From: Verrucomicrobia bacterium UBA1629
GTDB lineage: Bacteria > Verrucomicrobiota > Kiritimatiellia > RFP12 > UBA1067
Assembly (NCBI GenBank): GCA_002321305.1
Contig: DCMF01000006.1
Location: forward strand, 28,835-75,371
Length of the DNA stretch: 46,537 nucleotides
Reading direction: 5' to 3'
In this document: positions 38,924 to 46,537 of the stretch, piece by piece
How positions within the stretch are numbered: the stretch's first letter is position 1
Layout of the letters: the number at the start of each line of letters is the position of its first letter
The notes under the pieces: generated by a model
Seen by the model: the letters and a program-made list of their open reading frames with translations, nothing else
Told to the model about the DNA's origin: nothing
The model's database searches: none
Program-made: the position numbers and the translations under genes

Positions 38924-40360
38924 ATGGAATTCGAGAATACGATCGGGCTGGAGACGCACGTCCAGCTCAAGACGAAGACGAAGATGTTCTGCGGCTGTCT
39001 GCTGAAGACGGGCTGCGAGCCGAACACGAACGTCTGCCCCGTGTGCCTCGGCTATCCGGGGGCCCTGCCGGTCATGAACAGGGAGGCCGTGAAGCTCACG
39101 GTGATGAGCGGCCTCATGCTCGGCTGCGAGATCAACCCGCACGCGACCTTCGACCGGAAGAACTACTTCTACCCGGACATGGCGAAGGACTACCAGATCT
39201 CCGAGAACGGCAATCCCCTCTGCCTCGGCGGCGGCGTCGAGATCACGCGGGCGGACGGCACGAAGAAGCTCATCCGCATCAACCACATCCATCTCGAGGA
39301 GGACGCCGCGAAGATCAACCACTACGCGACGACGTCGGGCGTGGACTTCAACCGGGGCGGCACGCCGCTCATGGAGATCGTCTCCGAGCCGGATCTCGCG
39401 TCCGCCGACGAGGCCATCGCCTACCTGACGGCCCTGAAGGAGATGCTCGTCTACGCGGGCGTGTCGGACTGCAACCTCGAAGAGGGGAACATGCGCTCCG
39501 ACGTCAACATCTCGATCCGGCCGAAGGGCGAGGCGAAACTCGGCACGAAGGTCGAGATCAAGAACATGAACTCGTTCTCCGGCATCCACGCCGCGCTCGT
39601 CTACGAGGCGAAGCGCCAGCGCGCGTGCGTCGCGCAGGGCGTGCCGATCGTGCAGGAGACGCGCCGGTGGGACCCGGAGGCGCTGGAGACGGCGTCCATG
39701 CGCACGAAGGAGAACGCGCACGACTACCGCTACTTCCCGGAGCCGGATCTCGTGCCGGTCGAGCTGTCCGAGGCGCAGGTCGCCGCCTGGCGCGCGCAGC
39801 TGCCGGAGAAGCCGGAGGCGCGCCGCGCCCGCATGATCGAGCAGTACGGCCTCGCCGAATACGACGCCGAGGTGCTGTCGCAGCACAAGGCGAACGCCGA
39901 CTGGTACGAGGCGGCGGCGAAGGGGCTCGACAGGAAGACGGCGAAGCTTCTCTGCAACCTCTTCCTCGGCGACGTGATGGCGCTCCTGAACGCGAGCGGC
40001 AAGGCCATCGGCGACTGCGCGATGAAGCCGGCGGAGCTGGCGGCGCTCGTGAAGCTCGCGGCGTCCGGCGCGATCAACGGGCCGACGCTGAAGGAGCTGC
40101 TGCCGGAAATCTTCTCGACGGGCGGCGACCCGGAGGCGATCGTGAAGGCGCGCGGCCTCGGCGCCGTGAGCGACACGGCCGCGCTGGAGGCGTTCGTCGA
40201 CCAGGCGATCGCGGCGAATCCGGGTCCGGTCCAGGACTTCAAGAACGGCAAGAAGGCGGCGGCGGGGTTCTTCGTCGGGCAGGTCATGAAGCTCTCGAAG
40301 GGCAAGGCCGACCCGAAGGTCGTCGGCCCGCTCGTCGCGAAGAAGCTCGCCGCGCTGTAG
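38924..40360 (+). CDS. gatB: Asp-tRNA(Asn)/Glu-tRNA(Gln) amidotransferase subunit B
   Basis: 478 residues. GLETHVQLKTKTKMFCGCLL and NVCPVCLGYPGALPVMN give the GatB cradle with its zinc Cys residues. FDRKNYFYPDMAKDYQISEN, LEEDAAKINH, GGTPLMEIVSEPDL and EEGNMRSDVNISIRPKGEAK follow. The C-terminal YqeY-like tail domain is present (GKKAAAGFFVGQVMKLSKGK). GatB activates and amidates misacylated tRNA with GatA and GatC, neither of which is adjacent. Because GlnRS is encoded here too, the complex probably serves Asn-tRNA(Asn), which is an inference. A terminator follows. Confidence 0.96.
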   Translation: MEFENTIGLETHVQLKTKTKMFCGCLLKTGCEPNTNVCPVCLGYPGALPVMNREAVKLTVMSGLMLGCEINPHATFDRKNYFYPDMAKDYQISENGNPLCLGGGVEITRADGTKKLIRINHIHLEEDAAKINHYATTSGVDFNRGGTPLMEIVSEPDLASADEAIAYLTALKEMLVYAGVSDCNLEEGNMRSDVNISIRPKGEAKLGTKVEIKNMNSFSGIHAALVYEAKRQRACVAQGVPIVQETRRWDPEALETASMRTKENAHDYRYFPEPDLVPVELSEAQVAAWRAQLPEKPEARRARMIEQYGLAEYDAEVLSQHKANADWYEAAAKGLDRKTAKLLCNLFLGDVMALLNASGKAIGDCAMKPAELAALVKLAASGAINGPTLKELLPEIFSTGGDPEAIVKARGLGAVSDTAALEAFVDQAIAANPGPVQDFKNGKKAAAGFFVGQVMKLSKGKADPKVVGPLVAKKLAAL

Positions 40361-40416
40361 ATGCTGCGACCGGGCGCTCGTCGCCTGTTGAGAGCCGTTC
40401 CCAACTCTCGTTTGCG

Positions 40417-40467
40417 GACGGGACAAACCCGTCCCTCCCGAACGGCGGCGAAATCCCGCCGTTTTTT
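40417..40467. terminator. Terminator pair between gatB and the restriction island
   Basis: Hairpin GGACGGG/CCCGTCC (40417-40435) followed by AACGGCGG/CCGCCGTT (40441-40448 with 40456-40463) and a T6 run (40462-40467). It separates the convergent gatB and the minus-strand nuclease gene. Confidence 0.85.
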
Positions 40468-40492
40468 GCTGCGTCGGTGGCGCGCTGTCTTC

Positions 40493-42733
40493 TCACACGT
40501 CCACCCAGTTCACGATGCGCCAGAGCCAGTGGACGCCCGCGCCGCCCGTCGGCACGGCGGCGAGACTCGCACCATTGATCCCGTCCGCGCGATAGGCCAG
40601 GGTCGCCGTGCGCGTGGGGAACGCCGCGCGATACGCGACCTGCAGGATGGCCGCAAGGCGGTTGTCCGTCCCCGACTCGAAAAGGAACACGGTCTGCAGC
40701 TTTTCAGGACTGCCTTTGACGCCCGTCCCCTCGGCGCAGATGATGGCGCCCGCCGCCCGCATCGCCTTGATGGACGTTCGCGCGAAGTGGAACGAGGCGG
40801 ACTTCGCGCCAAGCGTCTTCGCCGCGTCCGTGAAGGCGAACCCCGACACGGCGAGCGCCGGATCGTGTGCCTCGCCCTGCACCACGCGCTCCGGCCGGTC
40901 GCCGAGGCAAGGCAGCTTGCCGATCCTGAACGCCCGCGCGAGCAGGGCCTTCACGTGCGCGTTCTCCGCGCCGAAGTCGAGTCCGCGCGCCGGATCGCTC
41001 TTCCGCAGGGCAAGCGAATAGTAGGCGAACCCGCCGCGTAAGCCGTAGGGATCGTACACCTTGCCGACGACATCGCGGAAATGCGCATGGAAGAATTCCG
41101 CCGCCGCCGTGTCCGCCTTGGGCGTCATCACGTAGAACGTGAAGTTCTCCTGGAGAAGCGCGCGGATGCGGCGGCAGAACTCGGCACGGACGGCCTCGCG
41201 CCAAGCCCTGCGCCTTTCGGGGCAGTTCCGTGCATACAGAGACAGCACGTAGAGGAAATTGACGTCGTAGTGCGCCACGAGGAACGTGTCGCGGTCGAAG
41301 AGCCGGTTCTCGAACTGCCGCGACAGGAAGTCCCGCTTCGCCTTGTCCGTCGGGACGACTTCGGGATGGTCGTAGCGGAGGTCGTCGTCGATGCGCGCGC
41401 TGATGAAGAAGTTCGGGATGACGGCGTACCCCTCCGTCTCCTCGTTCCGCAGCCGCCGCACGCCCCGGTGGACTTCGACGTCGGCCGCGACCCTGTCGTC
41501 CAGGAACAGGTCGAGGTTCCACTGCACCACGTTCCGCGCATAGGTGAACTGCTTGTAGACGGCATTGTCGCCGATGCCCGTCCGGCGCTTGTAGTACTTG
41601 CTGTCGCCGATGTAGAAGACCTCGTGCGCCGCGCCCCGTTCGCCGTCGACGCCCTCCAGCGCGGGATAGCGGTAGAGGTGATCGACGCGCTTGCCGTCGT
41701 CCTGCTCCTTGAGGCCGTCCGGCACGTCCCGGTCGCCGATCAGCTCGTCGATCATCGCCTCGAAGACGATCTGGAAGTCCTTGGCGAGCAGGTATTCCCG
41801 ATGTGCGCCGCTGATGCGGATCGCGTGATGGTGCGCGAAGAACGAATAGCAGAGGTCCCACAGCCGCAGCGCAATGTCGGAGAAGTACCTGTGCCGGATC
41901 TGCTTCAGGCGAACGGCGCCGTAGCCATTCAGGTAGCGCCTGAACTGGACGTGCGGCAGCACGGCAAAGCCGGGGTTCTCCAGCCTCTCGAACCCGTATT
42001 CGGACTGGACGTGCGCGAGAATCGAGTAGAAGACCGTGAACAGCTCCTCGTCGAAGTCGATTTCGCTCGTGCGCGTGATTGGCCTCGTGTAGAGCGGCCC
42101 GGCCTTCGCGAGAAGCGGCGGCGAGCGGATGACCGTCCGCGTCCAGTTGACCTTCCCCGTCCCCGACGTGCGCTCGCGCAGGACGCGGAGAAAGAAGTTC
42201 GCGTTTTCCCGCCGGAACGCGCGCAGCGCAAGAATCACGTCCAGCAGGGTGTGGCTCTTCCGAAACGCACCGCGCCCCATGACCGGGACGAACCTGCGGT
42301 GGATGCCGCGCCGCCTGCGCACGCCGTCTGCCGAGGCGTCGCGGACGGCGCTCTTCCAGTACAGGTCGATCGCCCGGTAGATCCACACGGAGAACTCGCG
42401 CAGGAACCGCCGCTGTTCGGATGAGAGGATCGGCGTCTTGTCCGCCCGCCGCGCTTCGGGATCGACAATCTCCTCCGGACGGAACCCCGCGAACGTGATC
42501 CGCTTCTCCGCGTCACGCTCCACGAACACGCGCTCTTCCGTCGTGCCGCCGACGTCGACGTCCTCCAGCAGCACGCGCGGCAGGATGAGGACGCACCGCC
42601 CGGTCCGCTCGTTGTAGAAGTAGCCGACGTAGTCGAACGTGACGAAGCCGTCGGGATCGGCCGAGACGCCCTCCCAGCAGTCGTCCTCGACCGCCGCGAG
42701 CGGATAGCGGTGCTGCTCGAAGAGGATGCGCAT
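40493..42733 (-). CDS. LlaJI-family restriction endonuclease subunit (McrC-like partner)
   Basis: 746 residues. The N-terminal part (FVTFDYVGYFYNERTGRCVL then ILPRVLL; LSSEQRRFLREFSVWIYRAI) resembles the LlaJI R2/McrBC-system nuclease family. A likely PD-(D/E)xK core is HEVFYIGDSKYYKRRTGIGD, with acidic residues upstream (DFQIVFEAMIDELIGD). The C-terminal approximately 250 residues are of unclear function and longer than I expect for LlaJI R2. In LlaJI both R subunits are needed for cleavage. It starts 2 nt after the McrB-like gene and is GC-rich like the host genes. Catalytic assignment is by motif reading only. Confidence 0.8.
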   Translation of the reverse strand: MRILFEQHRYPLAAVEDDCWEGVSADPDGFVTFDYVGYFYNERTGRCVLILPRVLLEDVDVGGTTEERVFVERDAEKRITFAGFRPEEIVDPEARRADKTPILSSEQRRFLREFSVWIYRAIDLYWKSAVRDASADGVRRRRGIHRRFVPVMGRGAFRKSHTLLDVILALRAFRRENANFFLRVLRERTSGTGKVNWTRTVIRSPPLLAKAGPLYTRPITRTSEIDFDEELFTVFYSILAHVQSEYGFERLENPGFAVLPHVQFRRYLNGYGAVRLKQIRHRYFSDIALRLWDLCYSFFAHHHAIRISGAHREYLLAKDFQIVFEAMIDELIGDRDVPDGLKEQDDGKRVDHLYRYPALEGVDGERGAAHEVFYIGDSKYYKRRTGIGDNAVYKQFTYARNVVQWNLDLFLDDRVAADVEVHRGVRRLRNEETEGYAVIPNFFISARIDDDLRYDHPEVVPTDKAKRDFLSRQFENRLFDRDTFLVAHYDVNFLYVLSLYARNCPERRRAWREAVRAEFCRRIRALLQENFTFYVMTPKADTAAAEFFHAHFRDVVGKVYDPYGLRGGFAYYSLALRKSDPARGLDFGAENAHVKALLARAFRIGKLPCLGDRPERVVQGEAHDPALAVSGFAFTDAAKTLGAKSASFHFARTSIKAMRAAGAIICAEGTGVKGSPEKLQTVFLFESGTDNRLAAILQVAYRAAFPTRTATLAYRADGINGASLAAVPTGGAGVHWLWRIVNWVDV

Positions 42734-42735
42734 CG

Positions 42736-44442
42736 TCAGGACGGCGTGGCGGACGGAGAAGGGGCTGGTTTGACCTTCAGCGCCTTGAGGAACTGGCTGA
42801 CGTTCGACGCATGTGCGCTGCCGTCATCGTCGAAGAAGTCCCGGAACGAGAAGGTCTCTTCGCCGTTCTTGAGAAAGTCGCACTCCGGCTCGTCGGCGCA
42901 GTTCTTGAACACATCGTTCCAGAGGAAGAACCACACCTTGTTGACGAACGTCTCGGCGTCCACCGTCTTGTCTTTTGCGCGGACGAAGAAGTAGCCAAGC
43001 TGCTTGTCCTCCGACCGCGTCAGGAGCAGCACCTTCCGGTTGATCTTCTCGATGAAGTCCCACCAGGAATACCGTTCGTCGCCGACGGCAATCGTCCAGT
43101 TCTCGTCGGGATGGTCTTGGATGGGCTTGTATCGCCAGTCCCAGCGGCGCTTGAACGCGCTGTCCATCGGGAAGAGCGACTGGTCGGACGTGTTCATCGT
43201 CGCCCAGATGCGCAGGTTTGCGGGGAGCAGCAGAATCTCGCCCCTGAACACCCGTTCCAGCTTCTCCGCCATCTCGGGAGGGTGCGCGTCCCCACGCGCC
43301 GCACCCCGCACCTCCCCGAATGCCTCCGCGAGATGCCGCCTGAGGTCGTCGTCCGCCGCGATCTCGTACTCCGAAAACCCCTCGTCGTTTCGGTCGAGGA
43401 GCTGGAAGAGGTCGCCGAAGACCTTGGCGCAGTCGCCGCGGTTGATCTCCTCGATGACGAGCATCACGGGCGCGACCGTCCCGTCGGGCAGGGGCGCGGC
43501 CATCCGCCGCCACGCCTGCACATACGCCTTCGTGAACGCCTGCGGCACGAACTCGTAGGAGATCTGCCGCTCGGTCAGGAGCTGCGCGTCACCCTTCGTG
43601 ACCTTCTTGATCTCGTCCTCGACGATCCGCGAGCGCGGCACGTCCACCATCTTCGGCTTGTACGCGCCGACGAACGACGCATAGTCGCTGTCTGGATGGA
43701 ACGTCGTTCGCACGACGTCCTCCGGCGGCAGCTTGGCCGCAACGTCGTTCACGTCCTTCGACTTCCCCGTCCCCGGCGCACCGTAGAAGATGAGCTGAAG
43801 GGGGTTGATGGCTGAAGAATCGCCAACAGTTGGCACACCCCTTGCGACTGCTATGATAGAGTTCCATTCTTCATGCAAGGCGGAGTTCGATGCGTAAGAC
43901 ATCGAAGAAACCGCATTGGCGATGCCGATTGAAAGACGCAACTGATCCTGATCAACCACATCCATGGCGTACACAAACCAACAAGCCTCGTCTGTCAATC
44001 CAAGCGTCTGTCTGATTTTCGCAAATTGATCTGCATTTGAAACTAGCACACGTCCATGCTCGTCAAGGATTTCGTTGTGAGGTGAGTATTTTAATCGCAA
44101 ACGGCCCATGTGGGAACGTGACATATCTCGCGTCAATAGCACCACCAAGTGACAATCTGGCACAAGATGTCCATTGGCGTAAACTTTGTCAAAGACACCT
44201 CCCAAGACGATGCCGGACTCATCATCCGCACCCGAGAACAGCTTTCCGCCCTTGCCTATTTTCGTTCGCACACACGACAGCGCGACAGAAGTATAGATCA
44301 GTCCTTTAAGGATCTCGTTTATTGAGTCGCTCGGATTGATTTTGTAAAGTGCGCCTTGACCAAGCGCTGTTGCCCAACTTGGGTTTCCGTTCGACCCATT
44401 AATCGAAAAGCCAAAGGCAAAAGTAGTCAAATCAAGTTTCAT
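42736..44442 (-). CDS. McrB-like AAA+ NTPase, LlaJI R1-type restriction subunit
   Basis: 568 residues. The N-terminal approximately 210 residues (MKLDLTTFAFGFSINGSNGN ...) are probably the DNA-recognition domain. The motor then follows: Walker A FYGAPGTGKS (221-228 core), the McrB-like HPDSDYASFVGAYKP, Walker B MLVIEEINRGDCAKVFGDLF, sensor IWATMNTSDQSLFPMDSAFK and arginine-finger KRRWDW. McrB-type motors use GTP, form hexamers and drive the partner nuclease. The ATG at 44442 is chosen (AAAAGG nine bases upstream, 13 nt after the methyltransferase stop) over a TTG at 44472. The gene is AT-rich up to about 43800 and GC-rich after it. Confidence 0.88.
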   Translation of the reverse strand: MKLDLTTFAFGFSINGSNGNPSWATALGQGALYKINPSDSINEILKGLIYTSVALSCVRTKIGKGGKLFSGADDESGIVLGGVFDKVYANGHLVPDCHLVVLLTRDMSRSHMGRLRLKYSPHNEILDEHGRVLVSNADQFAKIRQTLGLTDEACWFVYAMDVVDQDQLRLSIGIANAVSSMSYASNSALHEEWNSIIAVARGVPTVGDSSAINPLQLIFYGAPGTGKSKDVNDVAAKLPPEDVVRTTFHPDSDYASFVGAYKPKMVDVPRSRIVEDEIKKVTKGDAQLLTERQISYEFVPQAFTKAYVQAWRRMAAPLPDGTVAPVMLVIEEINRGDCAKVFGDLFQLLDRNDEGFSEYEIAADDDLRRHLAEAFGEVRGAARGDAHPPEMAEKLERVFRGEILLLPANLRIWATMNTSDQSLFPMDSAFKRRWDWRYKPIQDHPDENWTIAVGDERYSWWDFIEKINRKVLLLTRSEDKQLGYFFVRAKDKTVDAETFVNKVWFFLWNDVFKNCADEPECDFLKNGEETFSFRDFFDDDGSAHASNVSQFLKALKVKPAPSPSATPS

Positions 44443-44455
44443 CGTTTGAGCCTTT

Positions 44456-45439
44456 TCATACGCCCTGTTCAAAAATGTGCTTTAGCAGAATTCCAACGAC
44501 ATTTACATCCCATCCATTTGCGGCGCGCTTGGACAATTGTGAATACGACTGGCCAGCAAAATCAATCTCGCCATCTTTGAAGCCCATGAGACGGAATTGT
44601 TCGGACACGGACAGTTTGCGGACAATCTCCCTGCCCCGCTTGGGAACTTCGACCACACGCAGCTTATTGTGTTCAGGGGCAAGAATCGTGATGCAGATTC
44701 CGTCGTCGCGGACTTTTCGATTGTAAAGATCCAGGCAGCTCGGCTCTTTCACTTTGAAGGACGGAAATCCATAGAACTCTTTCATCCGCGCTATCTGTGT
44801 ATCGGAAAGGTAAAGGAACGGTTCGGGCTTTTTATCAAGGAAGTCTTTCAGACGCAATTGATTTGGCCTTTTTGGGGGGATCATTGAGAATCCGTCCGGC
44901 AGACCACCTATTCGGGCAAACATCCACAGTCGCTCCCTATTCTGAGGTATGCCATAGTCTCTTGTGTTTAATACGGCGTATGCCAACTCTCCATATCCAT
45001 TGTCTCGGAGCCATGTCTTCAAAAGGTCAAAAAGGCCCTGGAATTTCTTGGCCGTCAGACCCTTTACGTTCTCAAGAAGAATGTATTTGGGCTTCTTGAC
45101 AGTGCAGATGCGAAGGATGTCGTGGAGAAGCGTGCCTCGGCCATAAGGGTCTTTTTCACCCCGTTGAAGGCCAACTGACGAAAATGGCTGGCAGGGGAAG
45201 CCGCCGGTAAACAAATCAAAGTCAGGCAATTCATTGGGGTTGATCATTGTTATGTCTCCCCAATTTTTGATGGGATTGCCTTTCAAATCCCTGAAGTTGG
45301 CATCGTAGAGGGCGCTCGCAAATTTGTCAAATTCGGAGTACCCCACAATCCGATGCGGAATCCCCGCACGGCGAAGACCAAACGTTGCGCCGCCATAACC
45401 CGCAAACCCTTCAAATACACGCAATTTCTTCCGCATCAT
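44456..45439 (-). CDS. DNA (cytosine-5-)-methyltransferase, complete
   Basis: 327 residues with all C5-MTase motifs: I (VFEGFAGYGGATFGLRRAGI), IV (GGFPCQPFSSVG, catalytic Cys83), VI (ILLENVKGL, residues 121-129), VIII (GIPQNRERLW), IX (RKLSVSEQFRLMGF) and X (SQLSKRAANGWDVNVVGILL). The target recognition region lies between VIII and IX. It would protect DNA from the restriction subunits encoded just downstream. Two adjacent Met codons (45439, 45436) open the frame. It is AT-richer than the genome backbone, a sign of transfer. A promoter-like TATACT lies about 360 nt upstream. Confidence 0.95.
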   Translation of the reverse strand: MMRKKLRVFEGFAGYGGATFGLRRAGIPHRIVGYSEFDKFASALYDANFRDLKGNPIKNWGDITMINPNELPDFDLFTGGFPCQPFSSVGLQRGEKDPYGRGTLLHDILRICTVKKPKYILLENVKGLTAKKFQGLFDLLKTWLRDNGYGELAYAVLNTRDYGIPQNRERLWMFARIGGLPDGFSMIPPKRPNQLRLKDFLDKKPEPFLYLSDTQIARMKEFYGFPSFKVKEPSCLDLYNRKVRDDGICITILAPEHNKLRVVEVPKRGREIVRKLSVSEQFRLMGFKDGEIDFAGQSYSQLSKRAANGWDVNVVGILLKHIFEQGV

Positions 45440-45510
45440 CCTACGACTGTCATTCCGATTTTTTTATCGGTAGTTCATTTGCGCATGAATGGTCGCGGAG
45501 ACCGCCTCGC

Positions 45511-45791
45511 GTACATGAAAAGAGCGCATTGTCACTTCATGTACTCGCACGAAGCCCTCCTACAGGCCCAGACTGAATGCATGAAGAGACAATGCGCCCA
45601 GCGGGGCGCATCATCACTCGCATGCCGTTCAGTCTTGAAATGTGTAGGAGTATTTCGTGCGAACGACGTGTTAGCGTTGACGCTAAATCATCTTTGTGCG
45701 GCCGGGACGGGCGGAGCGCGGCGGTGTGCCGCTTACGAGATCCCTCGGCCTATCTTGTTCGGGCGCATCCGTTCAATCCGTCGCCCGAACA
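45511..45791 (-). ncRNA. Hairpin-rich non-coding element upstream of the methyltransferase (candidate structured RNA)
   Basis: On the minus strand, after a TATACT promoter-like box, come several stems. These are TGTTCGGGCG/CGCCCGAACA (45756-45765 with 45782-45791, 10 bp) and TTAGCGT/ACGCTAA (45671-45686). A 118-nt stem-loop (45545-45662) has five paired blocks of 9, 8, 8, 5 and 8 bp and an AGCG loop (AGCG on plus). The last is GTACATGAA/TTCATGTAC (45511-45519 with 45536-45544). No convincing ORF exists in 45440-46024. It may be a long 5' leader, an ncRNA or an inserted palindromic element; expression is not shown by sequence. Confidence 0.45.
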
Positions 45792-45798
45792 GGTGCAA

Positions 45799-45807
45799 AG
45801 TATACCA
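45799..45807 (-). promoter_or_regulatory. Extended -10 box directing transcription into the hairpin element
   Basis: On the minus strand TTATGG-TATACT (TGG-TATACT at 45807-45799), the same form as other promoters in the window. Predicted start near 45792, at the base of the first hairpin. Confidence 0.6.
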
Positions 45808-45937
45808 TAAAACGCCGCCCGACGGGAAACGGTCTGATCCTGCAAACCGCGATCCGGCGTCGGCCGTCTGCTCCATTGCCTTTTCATTTGCCAAAACTTC
45901 GTTCTTTCGCCGCAAGGCGCAGCTCCGCCGCTGGCAC

Positions 45938-45984
45938 AAAGAGGGCGCAAACCAAAGCAGGGTCTGTTCCTCTGCGCCCTCCTT
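45938..45984. repeat. GAGGGCGCA inverted repeat, copy 2
   Basis: AAAGAGGGCGCA (45938-45949) and TGCGCCCTCCTT (45973-45984) form a stem with 11 of 12 matches. The loop contains GGGTCTGTTCC (45960-45970), a variant of the GGGTCTGTCCCC motif found at 31135. It lies about 40 bp past the premature end of the truncated methyltransferase. Confidence 0.65.
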
Positions 45985-46024
45985 GCGCCCACTCTGCGGC
46001 TAAGGCTTGAAAACAATGCGCCGC

Positions 46025-46435
46025 TCAAATCCCTTTGAAGCACTCTTCATTCGCACTCAAACTTTGATGTTTTGATGACATAAGCCCCTTGACGTTCTCA
46101 AACACGACGACAGAGGGTTTCTTGTCCCTGACGACCCTCAAGCACTCAAGATACAGATCGCCGCGCCTGTCATAAACGCCTTTTCTGTTCCCTGCGTTGC
46201 TGAACGGCTGACACGGAAATCCCGCCGTCACGATATCGCAGGCCGGGATTTCATCGGAAGGGATTGTCCGAACATCACGTGGATCTATCTTTCCGAGGTT
46301 TTTCTGAAACACCGCTTGCGCGTCCTTGTCAAAGTCGTTGGCGAAGACCCGCCTGAATCCTGCGAGCTCGAACCCCTTGTCCATTCCGCCGCATCCCGAA
46401 AACAGGGACGCCAATCTTGGCATTGTCTTTCTCAT
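46025..46435 (-). pseudogene. Truncated DNA (cytosine-5-)-methyltransferase
   Basis: 136 residues from ATG 46435 (MRKTMPRLASLFSGCGGMDK). Motif I is at residues 10-18, motif IV is AGFPCQPFSNAG with Cys75, and motif VI is FENVKGL at 112-118. The frame then leaves homology (MSSKHQSLSANEECFKGI) and stops at 46025. Motifs VIII-X and the target recognition domain are missing and are not found in any frame downstream. It is therefore non-functional as it stands. In the LlaJI layout this would be the first of two methyltransferases. A longer in-frame start (46513) is possible but lacks homology. Confidence 0.85.
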
Positions 46436-46537
46436 GGTATGTATGGATGAACTCAGATCATGTGCTTGAAACACCACTTGCCGCGAACTGTCGAAAGCCG
46501 CACCTTGTCCCAAACCCCATTCTCACTTTTTTAAAAA

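Noticed and set aside
45545..45662. Retron msr-msd or integron attC site
   Set aside because: A long bulged hairpin suggested these, but there is no reverse transcriptase or integrase in the window and no attC core pair (RYYYAAC/GTTRRRY) flanking it; kept only as an unexplained structured element.
45353..46003. Plus-strand frame of 216 residues across the hairpin element
   Set aside because: It lies antisense to the MTase start and across palindromes, with Arg/Cys-rich unstructured sequence; not supported as a gene.
1..46537. CRISPR array or prophage
   Set aside because: No regularly spaced direct repeats and no capsid, terminase, integrase or tail genes were seen. The only island is the restriction-modification locus.

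Overview
The window looks like a chromosomal segment of a high-GC bacterium of the PVC group, most probably a Kiritimatiellota/Verrucomicrobiota-type lineage. This is inferred from a PEP-CTERM sorting signal on a small secreted protein, secreted proteins of a style typical of that group, the overall gene content, and a conserved promoter string (TGG-TATAAT-ACGCGCC) that often lies right against the start codon. No 16S rRNA gene is present, so the taxonomy is an inference.

Layout. 1-758: C-terminal end of a membrane protein, a region of strong inverted repeats, and the promoter plus about 290-nt leader of the ribosomal operon. 759-9344: a 19-gene S10-spc ribosomal protein operon (rpsJ to rplO) that lacks rpmC (L29) and rpmD (L30) at their usual places. 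It ends in a strong terminator instead of running into secY. 9448-18433: housekeeping genes, namely a metX-metW fusion, folC, glnS, rarA, an RND-type adaptor and purB. 18508-20240: rpsT and pgk. 20300-22332 (minus): mraY and a secreted protein of unknown function. 22436-26313: orphan histidine kinase, DUF975 membrane protein, a Dus-type enzyme and a GH20-like remnant. 26452-27330: a decayed YefM/YoeB toxin-antitoxin pair and a long imperfect palindrome. 27457-30928: four consecutive secreted proteins, the last with a PEP-CTERM anchor. 31394-34287: fatty acid synthesis genes fabH, fabF and fabZ, followed by hisD, a dicarboxylate/amino-acid symporter, tRNA-Gln(UUG), pcnB, a TPR protein and gatB.

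40493-46435 (minus strand) is the main accessory island. It holds an LlaJI-like restriction-modification system in the order C5-methyltransferase (truncated), C5-methyltransferase (complete), McrB-like AAA+ motor, LlaJI-family nuclease subunit. The truncated methyltransferase is followed by about 590 bp of noncoding DNA packed with hairpins, including a 118-nt stem-loop. The McrB-like gene is a visible mosaic: its N-terminal recognition half is AT-richer, like the methyltransferase gene, while its motor half is GC-rich.

Two themes recur. First, extended -10 promoters lie 6-11 nt from ATG at eight genes, implying leaderless or nearly leaderless mRNAs. Second, short palindromic or micro-repeat insertions lie between and even inside conserved genes.
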